Assembly: GCF_008123515.1 (NCBI RefSeq)
Contig: NZ_VSSR01000075.1
Location: 1 to 64,000 of the forward strand
From: Bradyrhizobium cytisi
GTDB taxonomy: Bacteria > Pseudomonadota > Alphaproteobacteria > Rhizobiales > Xanthobacteraceae
Length of the DNA: 64,000 nucleotides
Reading direction: 5' to 3'
Positions 43,685 to 53,712 of this stretch are shown one piece after another. Within the stretch, counting starts at the first letter, position 1. Each line of letters begins with the position of its first letter. Position numbers and translations under genes: made by a program. Below the pieces are notes generated by a model that had not been told where the DNA came from, did no database searches, and saw only the letters and a program-made list of their open reading frames with translations.

Positions 43685-44394
43685 TCAGTAACCCAGATAG
43701 GATTTGCGGATTTCTTCGTTGTTCGCGATGTCCTTGGCGTTGCCGGACATCACGATACGGCCGGTCTCGATCACATAGGCCTGGTCGGCGAGCTCGAGCG
43801 CGAGCTGGGCGTTCTGCTCGACCACCAGGATCGACACCTTGTCCTCGCGGTTGATCTTGCCGAGGATGCCGAACAGGTCGCGCACCACCAGCGGCGCGAG
43901 GCCAAAGGACGGCTCGTCGAGCAGCATCAGCCGCGGCCGCAGCATCAGCGCGCGCGCGACCGCGAGCATCTGCTGCTCGCCGCCGGAGAGCGTGCCGGCT
44001 TGCTGGGTGTGGCGCTGCTTCAGCACCGGGAAATGCGCATACATGCGCTCGATGTCGGAGACGATGCCCGCATTGTCCTTGCGGGTGATGGCACCGAGCT
44101 GGAGGTTCTCCTCCACCGTCATGGTGGTGAAGGTGCCGCGGCCCTGCGGCACATGGGCGATGCCGAACCGCACGATGCTCTCGGTGGAGCGGTGGTTCAG
44201 CGGCTTGCCGTCGAACTCGATGCCGCCGGTCGAGCGCACCATGTTGCAGATCGCGCGCAAGGTCGTGGTCTTGCCGGCGCCGTTGGCGCCGAGCAGCGTG
44301 GTCAGCGAACCTTCGTTGAGCGAGAAGGAGAGGCCGTGGAGCGCCTGGACCTGGCCGTAATAGGCGCGCAGGTCCTTGACGTTGAGCAGCGTCG

Positions 44395-44398
<4 letters not shown>
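43685..44398 (-). CDS. livF: Branched-chain-type ABC ATPase, LivF
   Basis: A 237-residue ABC ATPase with Walker A GANGAGKTT (about 37-45), signature LSGGEQQMLAVARAL (about 138-152) and Walker B LMLLDEPSFGL (about 157-167). The NMVRSTGGIEFDGKPL region and total length are typical of LivF. It overlaps livG by 4 bp and would pair with LivG to drive the LivHM permease. Confidence 0.92.
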
Positions 44399-45192
<794 letters not shown>

Positions 45193-45258
45193 GTCGTCTC
45201 GCCCACACTATTCCGCGGGCGAAGGGGCGATGCGAACCGCTCCCGATGATGACAAAGG

Positions 45259-46158
45259 CTATCTGAATCCCTCGGCCACACGCGCAACTTTTCCTCCTGA
45301 TTTCAGCTTTTTGCTGACTTCTTTTTTGGATTGCGGCATCAGACCCCCAAGTGCCGCTTCGATGTTCCTTACCATCGCCAGCAGTCGCGGTCCAATGTCG
45401 TTGATCAAACGCTCTTCCGTGAAGCGGAATGCGGGCGCACCGCAATTGAATGCGTAGGGACCGGTTCCGTCGTTGAGCTTGAGCGCGACGCCGGCGGCGC
45501 CGATATCGTCGTGCCAGTCGCCGACGGACATCGCGAAGCCGTATTTCGCAACCGTCTCGCCTGAACGCTCCAGTCCGTCGCGCATCTTGGGCCAGCGGCT
45601 GCCGTAATGTTCGCGCAGAATGCGGGAGACTTCAGCGCGGCCTTCTTCGTCGAGTGCCCAGAAGTAGGCGCGGCCCATCGCACTGGTTGCAATCGGCACG
45701 CGGGAGCCGACGTCGAGTTGAACGCCGACCGTCTCGCTGCCACGGCTCTGCCCGAAATAGATCATGCTGTGACGGTCGCGGCCGCCGACGGCGACGGCGC
45801 CGCCGGTCGCGCGCATCATTTCTTCGCGAAACGGTTCGGACAAATGCCGAACGCCGAGATTGGCGAGCGCCGCATAACCAAGCGACATCGCCGCCGGTGT
45901 GAGCTGATACTTCTCGAAGCGGGGAACCGGCGCAAGATAACCGAGCTTCGTCAACGTATAGGTCAGGCGTGATACGGTCGGCTTGGGCAGATTGGTCCGC
46001 GCCGCGATCTCCTGGTTGCCGAGCAGGCCGTCATTGGGTTGGAATGCGCGCAATACATCCAGTCCGCGGGAAAGCGCGACGACGAAATTCCGATCGGTCG
46101 CGGTCTTCTTTGCTGTACGCTTCATCCCGGATCTGCTCTTGCGCGGAGTCGTTGACAA
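45259..46158 (-). CDS. IclR-family regulator of the transporter and pim genes
   Basis: A 299-residue IclR regulator. The winged HTH is at about 27-90 (VVALSRGLDVLRAFQ, IAARTNLPKPTVSRLTYTLTKLGYL), followed by the IclR effector domain (IATSAMGRAYFWAL, AGVALKLNDGTG, and an ENRLINDIGP-like helix). The start may instead be the ATG at 46125. It lies between the importer operon on its own strand and divergent pimF. A perfect 19-bp palindrome 34 bp upstream is the probable binding site. The ligand may be a CoA thioester or free dicarboxylate. Confidence 0.85.
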   Translation of the reverse strand: MSTTPRKSRSGMKRTAKKTATDRNFVVALSRGLDVLRAFQPNDGLLGNQEIAARTNLPKPTVSRLTYTLTKLGYLAPVPRFEKYQLTPAAMSLGYAALANLGVRHLSEPFREEMMRATGGAVAVGGRDRHSMIYFGQSRGSETVGVQLDVGSRVPIATSAMGRAYFWALDEEGRAEVSRILREHYGSRWPKMRDGLERSGETVAKYGFAMSVGDWHDDIGAAGVALKLNDGTGPYAFNCGAPAFRFTEERLINDIGPRLLAMVRNIEAALGGLMPQSKKEVSKKLKSGGKVARVAEGFR

Positions 46159-46191
46159 GCCACGTGCTTCAAAATAACCCTGCCGTCAAGA

Positions 46192-46210
46192 TGCGGAATT
46201 AAATTCCGCA
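46192..46210. promoter_or_regulatory. Perfect 19-bp palindrome, probable IclR operator
   Basis: tgcggaatt and aattccgca flank a central a. It lies in the 96-bp gap between divergent iclR and pimF, 45 bp before the pimF start. IclR-family sites are often palindromes of this type (xGGAATxxATTCCx), so it probably controls both directions. Confidence 0.7.
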
Positions 46211-46254
46211 CTGCGAAATCGAATAAAAGTAAATCCCCACCAAGGAGGGAAACC

Positions 46255-48351
46255 GTGAGCGAAGTGGTCAAGTTAGAGCGTCATGACGAAGTCGGGATCG
46301 TCACGGTCAACAGCCCTCCGGTCAATGCGCTGAGTGCCGCAGTCCGCGGTGGTATCCTGGAGTGCATCAAGGCCGCCATCGCCGATCCCGCGATCAAGGG
46401 CATCGTGCTGACCTGCGCCGGCCGCACCTTCATTGCCGGCGCCGACATCACCGAATTCGGCAAGCCGCCGAAGCCGCCAGGCCTCAACGAAGTGCTGGCC
46501 GAGATGGAGAATTCGCCGAAGCCGATCGTCGCCGCGATCCACGGCACCGCGCTCGGCGGCGGCCTCGAGGTCGCGTTGGCCTGTCATTTCCGCGTGGCTG
46601 TCAAAGAGGCAAAGCTCGGCCTGCCCGAGGTGAAGCTCGGCCTGCTGCCCGGTGCCGGCGGCACCCAGCGCCTGCCGCGCGCGGTCGGGCCGGAGCTCGC
46701 CGTCAAGATGATCGTCGGCGGCGATCCGATCGGTGCGGCGGAAGCGCTGAAGAATGGCCTGATCGAGGAGATCGTCGAAGGTCCGGCGTCCGGCGGCGAG
46801 GCCTTCGTCCGCAAGCTGCTGGCCGAGAAGCGTCCGCTACGCCGCCTGCGCGACGACGATTCCAAGATTGCGGCGGCCAAGGCCGACCGCTCGATCTTCA
46901 CCAATGCGGTTGCCGCCATGACCAAGAAGTCGCGCGGCCTGGAAGCGCCGTTCGCGGCGGCCGACGCCGTCGGCTACGCCATCGACCTGCCGTTCGACGA
47001 AGGTTTGAAGAAGGAGCGCGAGGGCTTCCTCAAGCTCGTCGCCAGCGACCAGTCCAAGGCGCAGCGCTACGCCTTCTTCGCCGAGCGTGAAGCCAGCAAG
47101 ATCGCGGGCGTCCCTGAAGGCACCAAGTCGCGCCCCGTTAACCGTGTCGCCATTCTCGGTGCCGGCACCATGGGCGGCGGCATCGCGATGTCTTTTGCCA
47201 ATGCCGGCATCCCCGTCACCCTGATCGAGACCGGCGAGGAGCAGCTCAAGCGCGGCATGGGCATCATGCAGAAGAACTGGGAAGCGACCGCCGCACGCGG
47301 CGGCATCCCGGCGGATGCGCCGGCCAAGCGCATGGCGCTGATCAACGGCGTGGTCGGCATCGAGAACGTCGGCGACGCCGACCTCGTCATCGAAGCCGTG
47401 TTCGAGACCATGGCGGTGAAGCAGGAAGTGTTCGGCAAGCTCGACCAATACGTCAAGCAAGGCGCTGTGCTTGCCTCCAACACCTCGTACCTGAACATCG
47501 ACGAGATCGCGAAGGCGACCAAGCGTCCGCAGGACGTGCTCGGCATGCACTTCTTCTCGCCGGCCAATGTCATGAAGCTGTGCGAGATCGTGCGCGCCGA
47601 CAAGACCGCGCCGGATGCCCTCGTGACTGCAGCCACGATCGCCCGCAAAATTGCAAAAGTGCCGGCCGTGGTCGGCGTCTGCGACGGCTTTGTCGGCAAC
47701 CGCATGCTGGCGCAGCGCGGCAAGCAATCCGAGAAGCTGTTGTTCGAAGGCGCGCTGCCGCAGCAAGTGGACGCCGTGGTGACGAAATTCGGCATGCCGA
47801 TGGGCCCGTTCGCGATGGGTGATCTCGCCGGCCTCGATATCGGCTGGCGCTCGCGCAAGGACCGCGGCATCAAGTCGGAGATCGCGGACGCGCTGTGCGA
47901 AGCCGGCCGCTTCGGCCAGAAGACCGGCAAGGGCTATTACAAGTATGAAGCCGGCTCCCGCGCGCCGCTGCCCGATCCGGAGGTCGAGAAGCTGATCGAC
48001 GAGACGCTGCTGCGTCTCGGGCGCAAGAAGCGGATCGTCAGCGACGACGAGATCCTCGAGCGCATGATGTACCCGATGATCAACGAGGGCGCGAAGATCC
48101 TCGAAGAGGGCATCGCGGCGCGTCCCTCCGACATCGACGTGGTCTGGCTCTATGGCTATGGCTGGCCGATCTACCGCGGCGGCCCGATGTTCTGGGCCGA
48201 CAGCGTCGGCCTCAAGCACATCGCCGACCGTCTCGCCTTCTACGCCAAGGAGACCAACGACCCGAACCTCGAGCCCGCGCCGCTGCTGAAGAAGCTCGCG
48301 GCGGAGGGCAAAACGTTCGCCTCGCTCGCTGCGGCGTCAAAGGCGGCGTGA
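46255..48351 (+). CDS. pimF: Bifunctional enoyl-CoA hydratase/3-hydroxyacyl-CoA dehydrogenase, PimF-like
   Basis: A 698-residue fusion from GTG 46255 behind AAGGAGGG. The crotonase domain (1-190) has the oxyanion segments IAGADITEF and HGTALGGGLE and the catalytic Glu region PEVKLGLLPGAGGTQ. The dehydrogenase domain starts at VAILGAGTMGGGIAMSFANAG (about 298) and has HFFSPANVMKL with the catalytic His. A C-terminal domain ends the protein. It carries out the hydration and NAD-dependent oxidation steps of beta-oxidation. Order and neighbours match the pim operon of Rhodopseudomonas palustris. Confidence 0.85.
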   Translation: MSEVVKLERHDEVGIVTVNSPPVNALSAAVRGGILECIKAAIADPAIKGIVLTCAGRTFIAGADITEFGKPPKPPGLNEVLAEMENSPKPIVAAIHGTALGGGLEVALACHFRVAVKEAKLGLPEVKLGLLPGAGGTQRLPRAVGPELAVKMIVGGDPIGAAEALKNGLIEEIVEGPASGGEAFVRKLLAEKRPLRRLRDDDSKIAAAKADRSIFTNAVAAMTKKSRGLEAPFAAADAVGYAIDLPFDEGLKKEREGFLKLVASDQSKAQRYAFFAEREASKIAGVPEGTKSRPVNRVAILGAGTMGGGIAMSFANAGIPVTLIETGEEQLKRGMGIMQKNWEATAARGGIPADAPAKRMALINGVVGIENVGDADLVIEAVFETMAVKQEVFGKLDQYVKQGAVLASNTSYLNIDEIAKATKRPQDVLGMHFFSPANVMKLCEIVRADKTAPDALVTAATIARKIAKVPAVVGVCDGFVGNRMLAQRGKQSEKLLFEGALPQQVDAVVTKFGMPMGPFAMGDLAGLDIGWRSRKDRGIKSEIADALCEAGRFGQKTGKGYYKYEAGSRAPLPDPEVEKLIDETLLRLGRKKRIVSDDEILERMMYPMINEGAKILEEGIAARPSDIDVVWLYGYGWPIYRGGPMFWADSVGLKHIADRLAFYAKETNDPNLEPAPLLKKLAAEGKTFASLAAASKAA

Positions 48352-48370
48352 TGGAGGCTACCTCCCCGCT

Positions 48371-48477
48371 CGTCATTCCGGGATGGCCCAAAGGGCCAGA
48401 CCCGGAATCCATTTCACCCCTGATTTCGTGGCCTGATGGATTCCGGGCTCGCGACTTTGTCGCGCCCCGGAATGACG
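48371..48477. repeat. Palindromic intergenic repeat, family 2
   Basis: cgtcattccgggatggccc...gacccggaatcc pairs with gattccgggctcgcgac...cgccccggaatgacg. It lies inside the pim operon between pimF and pimA. Confidence 0.75.
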
Positions 48478-48496
48478 ACTGATTGTGATGTAGAAA

Positions 48497-50170
48497 ATGG
48501 CCCATCCCGGCGAACAGTTTTACCCCGAGGGCGTGCATTGGGACGACTCCATCGTCCAGGGCACGCTGCCTGACCTGCTCTCGACGGCCGCGGCAAGTTA
48601 CGGCCCTCGCACCGCGCTGGAATTTCGCGATCGTCCGATCACCTATACCGAGCTCGCCGCCATGGCCGAGCGCGCGGCGGCTGCGTTCCTGCGTGCCGGC
48701 TGCGGCAAGAGCAGCTCTGTTGCGCTATTCCTCGGCAATACGCCGGATCATCCCGTCAATTTCTTCGGTGCGCTGAAGGCAGGCGCCCGGGTCGCGCATC
48801 TGTCGCCGCTCGACGGCGAGATCGCGCTGACGCACAAGGTTTCCGACTCCGGCTCGCGCCTGCTGGTCACGTCGAACCTGCAGGCGTTGTTGCCGACCGC
48901 GTTGAAATTTCTCGAGAAGGGGCTGATCGATCGCCTCGTCGTCTGCGAGGACGACAGCTGGGGCAAGGTCGGCACGCCGCAGGCGGCGATCCCAAGTGAT
49001 TCCCGCATCGTCACCTTCAAGGCCTTCGTCGAAGCCGCGCCGCTGCCGGCGCAATGGCCGACTGTGGCGGTCGATGACGTCGCGCTGCTGCAATATACCG
49101 GCGGCACCACCGGCCTGCCGAAGGGCGCCATGCTCACGCACGGCAATCTCTCCTCCGCGGTGTCGATCTACGACGTCTGGGGCAAGCCGGCACGCGCGGC
49201 GCGCGGCGACGTCGTCGAGCGCGTGATCTGTGTGCTGCCGCTGTTCCACATCTATGCGCTCACCGTCGTGCTGCTGTCCTCGCTCAGCCGCGGCAATCTG
49301 ATCTCGCTGCACCAGCGTTTCGATGTCGAAGCCGTGATGCGCGACATCGAGGTCAAGCGCGCGACCTATTTTCCGGGCGTGCCGACGATGTGGATCGCGA
49401 TCGCGGCACTTCCCGATCTCGACAAGCGTGACTTCTCTTCGCTCGCCGCGATCGGCTCCGGCGGCGCGCCGCTGCCGGTCGAGGTCGCGAGCTTCTTCGA
49501 GCGCAAGGTCGGCAAGAAGCTCAAGAGCGGCTGGGGCATGACCGAGACCTGCTCGCCCGGCACCGGCCACCCGCCTGTCGGTCCCGACAAGCCCGGATCG
49601 ATCGGATTGATGCTGCCCGGCATCGAGCTCGACGTCGTCTCGCTGGAAGAGCCCACGAAAGTGCTGCCACCGGGCGAAGTCGGCGAGATCCGCATCAAGG
49701 GCCCGAACGTCACCAAGGGCTATTGGAACAAGCAGCACGACTCCGCGGAGTATTTCTCCGAAGGCCGCTTCCTCACCGGCGACATCGGCTATGTCGACAC
49801 CGACGGCTATTTCTTCCTGGTCGACCGCAAGAAGGACATGATCATCTCTGGCGGCTTCAACGTCTATCCGCAGATGATCGAGCAGGCGATCTACACCGTA
49901 TCGGGCGTGCACGAGGTGATCGTGCTCGGCATTCCCGATCCGTATCGCGGTGAGGCCGCAAAGGCCTTCATCAAGCTCAAGCCGGACGCAAAACCGTTCT
50001 CGCTCGACGAGCTGCGCGCGCAGCTCGCCGGCAAGGTCGGCAAGCACGAATTGCCGGCGGAGGTCGAGTTCGTCGACGATCTGCCGCGCACGCCGGTCGG
50101 AAAGCTGTCGCGCCACGAATTGCGCCAGCGGCAGAAATCAGGTCAAAAGCACGATATAAACCAGGAATAA
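48497..50170 (+). CDS. pimA: Dicarboxylate/fatty acid-CoA ligase, PimA-like
   Basis: A 557-residue AMP-forming CoA ligase. The P-loop is LQYTGGTTGLPKGAMLTHGN (about 194-213), the adenylate motif GWGMTETCSPGTGHP lies near 342, the hinge is YVDTDGYFFLVDRKKDM, and the C-terminal catalytic Lys is in LPRTPVGKLSRHEL. It activates a free acid to its CoA thioester. Its place after pimF and before the pimCD dehydrogenase genes points to dicarboxylic acids such as pimelate, perhaps also fatty acids. It is soluble, with no membrane anchor. Confidence 0.85.
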   Translation: MAHPGEQFYPEGVHWDDSIVQGTLPDLLSTAAASYGPRTALEFRDRPITYTELAAMAERAAAAFLRAGCGKSSSVALFLGNTPDHPVNFFGALKAGARVAHLSPLDGEIALTHKVSDSGSRLLVTSNLQALLPTALKFLEKGLIDRLVVCEDDSWGKVGTPQAAIPSDSRIVTFKAFVEAAPLPAQWPTVAVDDVALLQYTGGTTGLPKGAMLTHGNLSSAVSIYDVWGKPARAARGDVVERVICVLPLFHIYALTVVLLSSLSRGNLISLHQRFDVEAVMRDIEVKRATYFPGVPTMWIAIAALPDLDKRDFSSLAAIGSGGAPLPVEVASFFERKVGKKLKSGWGMTETCSPGTGHPPVGPDKPGSIGLMLPGIELDVVSLEEPTKVLPPGEVGEIRIKGPNVTKGYWNKQHDSAEYFSEGRFLTGDIGYVDTDGYFFLVDRKKDMIISGGFNVYPQMIEQAIYTVSGVHEVIVLGIPDPYRGEAAKAFIKLKPDAKPFSLDELRAQLAGKVGKHELPAEVEFVDDLPRTPVGKLSRHELRQRQKSGQKHDINQE

Positions 50171-50189
50171 CGCTTCACAGGAGGATCCG

Positions 50190-51380
50190 ATGGATCTCGC
50201 ATTCACGAAGGAAGAGCAGGCGTTTCGCGAGGAAGTGCGTTCATTCTTCCGCGACAACGTGCCGCCGGACACGCGGCGCAAGCTGGTCGAGGGCCGCCAC
50301 CTCTCGAAGGACGAGATGGTGACGTGGTGGCGCATCCTCAACAAGAAGGGCTGGGGCACCAGCCACTGGCCGACGCAGTATGGCGGCACCGGCTGGACAA
50401 GCGTGCAGCACTACATCTTCAACGAGGAGCTGCAGTCCTATCCGGCGCCGCAGCCGCTCGCCTTCGGCGTCAGCATGGTCGGCCCGGTGATCTACACCTT
50501 CGGCAACGAAGAGCAGAAGAAGAAGTATTTGCCGCGCATTGCCAATGTCGACGATTGGTGGTGCCAGGGCTTCTCCGAGCCAGGCTCAGGATCCGACCTC
50601 GCCTCGCTGAAGACCAAGGCCGAGCGCAAGGGCGACAAGTGGATCATCAACGGCCAGAAGACCTGGACGACGCTCGCCCAGCACGCCGACATGATCTTCT
50701 GCCTCTGCCGCACCGACAACAATGCGAAGAAGCAGATGGGCATCTCCTTCATCGTGTTCCCGATGAAGTCGAAAGGCGTCACCGTGCGCCCGATCCAGAC
50801 CATCGACGGCGGCGTCGAGGTCAACGAAGTCTTCTTCGATGATGTCGAGGTTCCCTACGAGAACCTGATCGGCGAGGAGAACAAGGGCTGGGATTACGCC
50901 AAATTCCTGCTCGGCAATGAACGCACCGGCATTGCGCGGGTCGGCGTCTCCAAGGAGCGGCTGCGCCGCATCCGCGATCTCGCCGGCAAGGTCGAATCCG
51001 GCGGCAAGCCGATCATCCAGGACGCCGCGTTCCGCGAGAAGCTGGCGGCCTGCGAGATCGAGCTGAAGGCGCTCGAGCTGACCCAGCTCCGCGTCGTCGC
51101 CGACGAGGGCAAGCACGGCAAGGGCAAGCCCAATCCGGCGTCGTCGGTGCTGAAGATCAAGGGCTCCGAGATCCAGCAGACCACGACCGAGCTGCTGATG
51201 GAAGTGATCGGCCCGTTCGCCGCACCCTACGATGTGCACGGCGACGACGGCTCCAACGAGGCCATGGACTGGACCGCCCAGATCGCGCCGAGCTACTTCA
51301 ACAACCGCAAGGTCTCGATCTACGGCGGCTCCAACGAGATTCAGCGCAACATCATCGCCAAGGCGGTGCTGGGACTGTGA
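50190..51380 (+). CDS. pimC: Pimeloyl-CoA dehydrogenase large subunit
   Basis: A 396-residue acyl-CoA dehydrogenase starting MDLAFTKEEQAFREEVRSFF (AGGAGG upstream). Family blocks are WPTQYGGTGWTSVQ, WCQGFSEPGSGSDLASLKT, WIINGQKTWTT, NEVFFDDVEVPYENLIGEE, and IYGGSNEIQRNIIAKAVLGL at the end. Length and wording fit PimC. It should pair with PimD (51514-52656) as a two-subunit flavoenzyme that oxidises dicarboxyl-CoA and passes electrons to ETF. It lies 19 bp after pimA. Confidence 0.85.
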   Translation: MDLAFTKEEQAFREEVRSFFRDNVPPDTRRKLVEGRHLSKDEMVTWWRILNKKGWGTSHWPTQYGGTGWTSVQHYIFNEELQSYPAPQPLAFGVSMVGPVIYTFGNEEQKKKYLPRIANVDDWWCQGFSEPGSGSDLASLKTKAERKGDKWIINGQKTWTTLAQHADMIFCLCRTDNNAKKQMGISFIVFPMKSKGVTVRPIQTIDGGVEVNEVFFDDVEVPYENLIGEENKGWDYAKFLLGNERTGIARVGVSKERLRRIRDLAGKVESGGKPIIQDAAFREKLAACEIELKALELTQLRVVADEGKHGKGKPNPASSVLKIKGSEIQQTTTELLMEVIGPFAAPYDVHGDDGSNEAMDWTAQIAPSYFNNRKVSIYGGSNEIQRNIIAKAVLGL

Positions 51381-51405
51381 TCGCGCACTATCACCACGCA
51401 CTCAC

Positions 51406-51487
51406 CGTCATGGCCGGGCTTGACCCGGCCATCCACGCCTAGCGGCACGAAAGAACGTGGATGCCCGGCACAAGGCCGGGCATGACG
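51406..51487. repeat. Palindromic intergenic repeat (gtcatggccggg type)
   Basis: cgtcatggccgggcttgacccggccatccacg pairs with cgtggatgcccggcacaaggccgggcatgacg. It is a hairpin between pimC and pimD, which are otherwise co-oriented. Confidence 0.75.
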
Positions 51488-51513
51488 AAATCGATACCGG
51501 GAGAGCAAAGAAC

Positions 51514-52656
51514 ATGGATTTTGATTTGACCGAGGAGCAGCGGCTCCTGAAGGACAGCATCGACGGCCTGCTGACCGATTGCTACGATTTCGAGAGCCGC
51601 AAGACCTACATGAAGGAGAAGGGCGGCTGGAGCAAAGCCGTCTGGGGCAAGCTCGCCGAGCAGGGTCTGCTCGGTCTGCCTTTCGCGGAAGCCGATGGCG
51701 GGTTCGGCGGCGGCGGCGTCGAGACCATGATCGTGATGGAAGCGCTCGGCAAGGCGCTGGTGCTCGAGCCGTATCTGGCGACCGTCGTGATCGGCGGCGG
51801 CTTCCTGCGCCATGCCGGCACCGATGCGCAGAAGGCCGCGCATGTGCCCGGGATCGTCGACGGAAGCAAGACGCTGGCGTTCGCCCAGCTGGAGAAGAAC
51901 TCGCGCTACGATCTGTTCGACGTCGCCACGACGGCGAAGAAGAAAGGCGAGGCTTACGTCATCGACGGCGAAAAGTTCGTCGTGCTCAACGGCGAGAACG
52001 CCGACACCCTCATCGTCACCGCGCGGACCAAGGGCAACCGCCGCGATACGACCGGCATCGGCGTGTTCCTGGTGCCTGCGAATGCCAAGGGCGTGACCAA
52101 GAAGTCTTACCCCACGCAGGACGGCCTGCACGCCGCCGACATCACCTTCACCGGTGTGGAGGTCGGCGCAGACGCCGTGCTCGGCAACCCCGATGACTCG
52201 CTCGCCCTGATCGAGCGCGTGGTGGACGAGGCCCGCGTCGCGCTCTGTGCGGAAGCAGTCGGCCTGATGGACGAGTCGCTGAAGACCACCGTCGAGTACA
52301 TCAAGACGCGAAAACAATTCGGCGTCGCGATCGGCTCGTTCCAGTCGCTGCAGCACCGCGCCTCCGACATGTTCGTCGCGGCCGAGCAGGCGCGTTCGAT
52401 GTCGATGTTCGCGACCATGGCGGCCGATTTCGAGAACGCCAAAGAGCGCTCCAACGCGATTGCCGCGGCCAAGGTTCAGATCGGCAAGTCGCTGAAATTC
52501 GTCGGCCAGCAGTCGATCCAGCTCCACGGTGGCATCGGCATGACCATGGAGGCGAAGATCGGCCACTACTTCAAGCGCCTGACCATGATCGAGAACACTT
52601 TTGGCGACACCGACTACCACCAGCGCCGGGTCGCGGATGCGGGCGGGTTGGTCTGA
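51514..52656 (+). CDS. pimD: Pimeloyl-CoA dehydrogenase small subunit
   Basis: A 380-residue acyl-CoA dehydrogenase-like protein from ATG 51514 (GGGAGAG upstream). It starts MDFDLTEEQRLLKDSIDGLL and has LPFAEADGGFGGGGVETMIV, TRKQFGVAIGSFQSLQHRASDMF and IQLHGGIGMTMEAKIGHYFKRL near the C-terminus. It matches the PimD class, which is more diverged than PimC and lacks some FAD-contact blocks (the EPGSGSD segment is missing). It is the last gene of the operon seen here; the pimB thiolase is not present. Confidence 0.82.
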   Translation: MDFDLTEEQRLLKDSIDGLLTDCYDFESRKTYMKEKGGWSKAVWGKLAEQGLLGLPFAEADGGFGGGGVETMIVMEALGKALVLEPYLATVVIGGGFLRHAGTDAQKAAHVPGIVDGSKTLAFAQLEKNSRYDLFDVATTAKKKGEAYVIDGEKFVVLNGENADTLIVTARTKGNRRDTTGIGVFLVPANAKGVTKKSYPTQDGLHAADITFTGVEVGADAVLGNPDDSLALIERVVDEARVALCAEAVGLMDESLKTTVEYIKTRKQFGVAIGSFQSLQHRASDMFVAAEQARSMSMFATMAADFENAKERSNAIAAAKVQIGKSLKFVGQQSIQLHGGIGMTMEAKIGHYFKRLTMIENTFGDTDYHQRRVADAGGLV

Positions 52657-52679
52657 GTGATCTAAACCACACGAAGACT

Positions 52680-52858
52680 GTCATGCCCCGGCTTGACCGG
52701 GGCCCAGTACGCTGCGGCAGCAGTTCGTTCACGCAACATCCGCTGCGGAGTACTGGATCGCCCGGTCAAGTGGCCGGGCGATCCAGTACTCCGAGACGGT
52801 TGTGATTGAACCGACAGGCCGCGGCGTACTGGATGCCCCGCCTTCGCGGGGCATGACA
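52680..52858. repeat. Compound palindromic repeat, family 3
   Basis: The block opens gtcatgccccggcttgaccggggc and closes gccccgccttcgcggggcatgac. Its inner hairpin is built on cagtactccgag and actggatcgcccggtcaagtggccgggcgatccagtactcc. It lies between convergent genes, and inner words match 36106-36203. Confidence 0.75.
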
Positions 52859-52865
52859 GCGTCGC

Positions 52866-53660
52866 CTACTTCCCGAACTCCTCCCGCATCTTGGCCTGGA
52901 TCTTGGCCATGCCGCCGATCCAGCGATCGTAATTCTCGGACTTCTTGCGCATATAGCCGAGCACCTGGGGGTGCGGCAGGATCAGGAAGGTTTCCTGCTC
53001 GAGGCCGGCCAGCACGTCCTTGGCGACCTGCTCGGGCGTGAGGTCGCCGTCGCCGGATTGCGGGCCCTTCGGGATCGAGCGCAGCATGTTGGTGTCGACG
53101 CCCTGCGGGCAGAGGATCGAGACCTTGATGTTGTGGGCTTTATGCGAGATCGCGAGATTCTCGGCAAAGCCCACCGCGGCATGCTTGGTGGTGGAATAGG
53201 CCGGGCTGCCGACCTGCGACAGCAGGCCCGCAGCCGAGACGGTGTTGAGGAAATAGCCGCCGCCGCGCGTCTTCATGCGGGGGATGAGATGCCGCGCCGC
53301 ATAGACATGCGCCATCACGTGGATCGCCCAGCTGCGCTGCCACGGCTCGTCGGAGGCGCCGCCGGCATTGACCGACATCGGATCGAAGCCGCCGCCGATG
53401 CCGGCATTGGAGCAGAATAATTCGATCGGGCCGAACTGCCGCTCAGTTTCCTCGATGACGTGAGAAATGTCCCTTTCCTGCGCGACGTCGCATCTGAAGG
53501 CTGCGCCGTCCACCTTGGCGGCGACGGCGCGCGCGTTCGCAGCATCCATGTCCGCGACCACGACCTTGGCCGCACCCGCCTTGTGAAAGGCCTCGCACAG
53601 CGCCTTGCCGATGCCGTTCGCGCCGCCCGTGACGACCACGACCTTGCCGGTCACCTGCAT
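52866..53660 (-). CDS. SDR-family oxidoreductase
   Basis: A 264-residue short-chain dehydrogenase. The cofactor motif is TGGANGIG (11-18), the Asp after VVVAD (about 37) suggests NAD(H), NAG is at about 85-87, and Ser142, Tyr155 and Lys159 (SPAYSTTKHAAVGF) form the catalytic set. The C-terminal part, with KVSILCPQGVDTNML and YDRWIGGMAKIQAKM, is typical of a group often found next to acyl-CoA genes. It converges with pimD across a repeat block, so a shared role in acyl or hydroxyacyl metabolism is only suggestive. Confidence 0.85.
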   Translation of the reverse strand: MQVTGKVVVVTGGANGIGKALCEAFHKAGAAKVVVADMDAANARAVAAKVDGAAFRCDVAQERDISHVIEETERQFGPIELFCSNAGIGGGFDPMSVNAGGASDEPWQRSWAIHVMAHVYAARHLIPRMKTRGGGYFLNTVSAAGLLSQVGSPAYSTTKHAAVGFAENLAISHKAHNIKVSILCPQGVDTNMLRSIPKGPQSGDGDLTPEQVAKDVLAGLEQETFLILPHPQVLGYMRKKSENYDRWIGGMAKIQAKMREEFGK

Positions 53661-53712
53661 GCGACGTCCCCTCTTTTCTTGATTGGTCTTTATCCCGCTT
53701 CGCGGAACTTGC

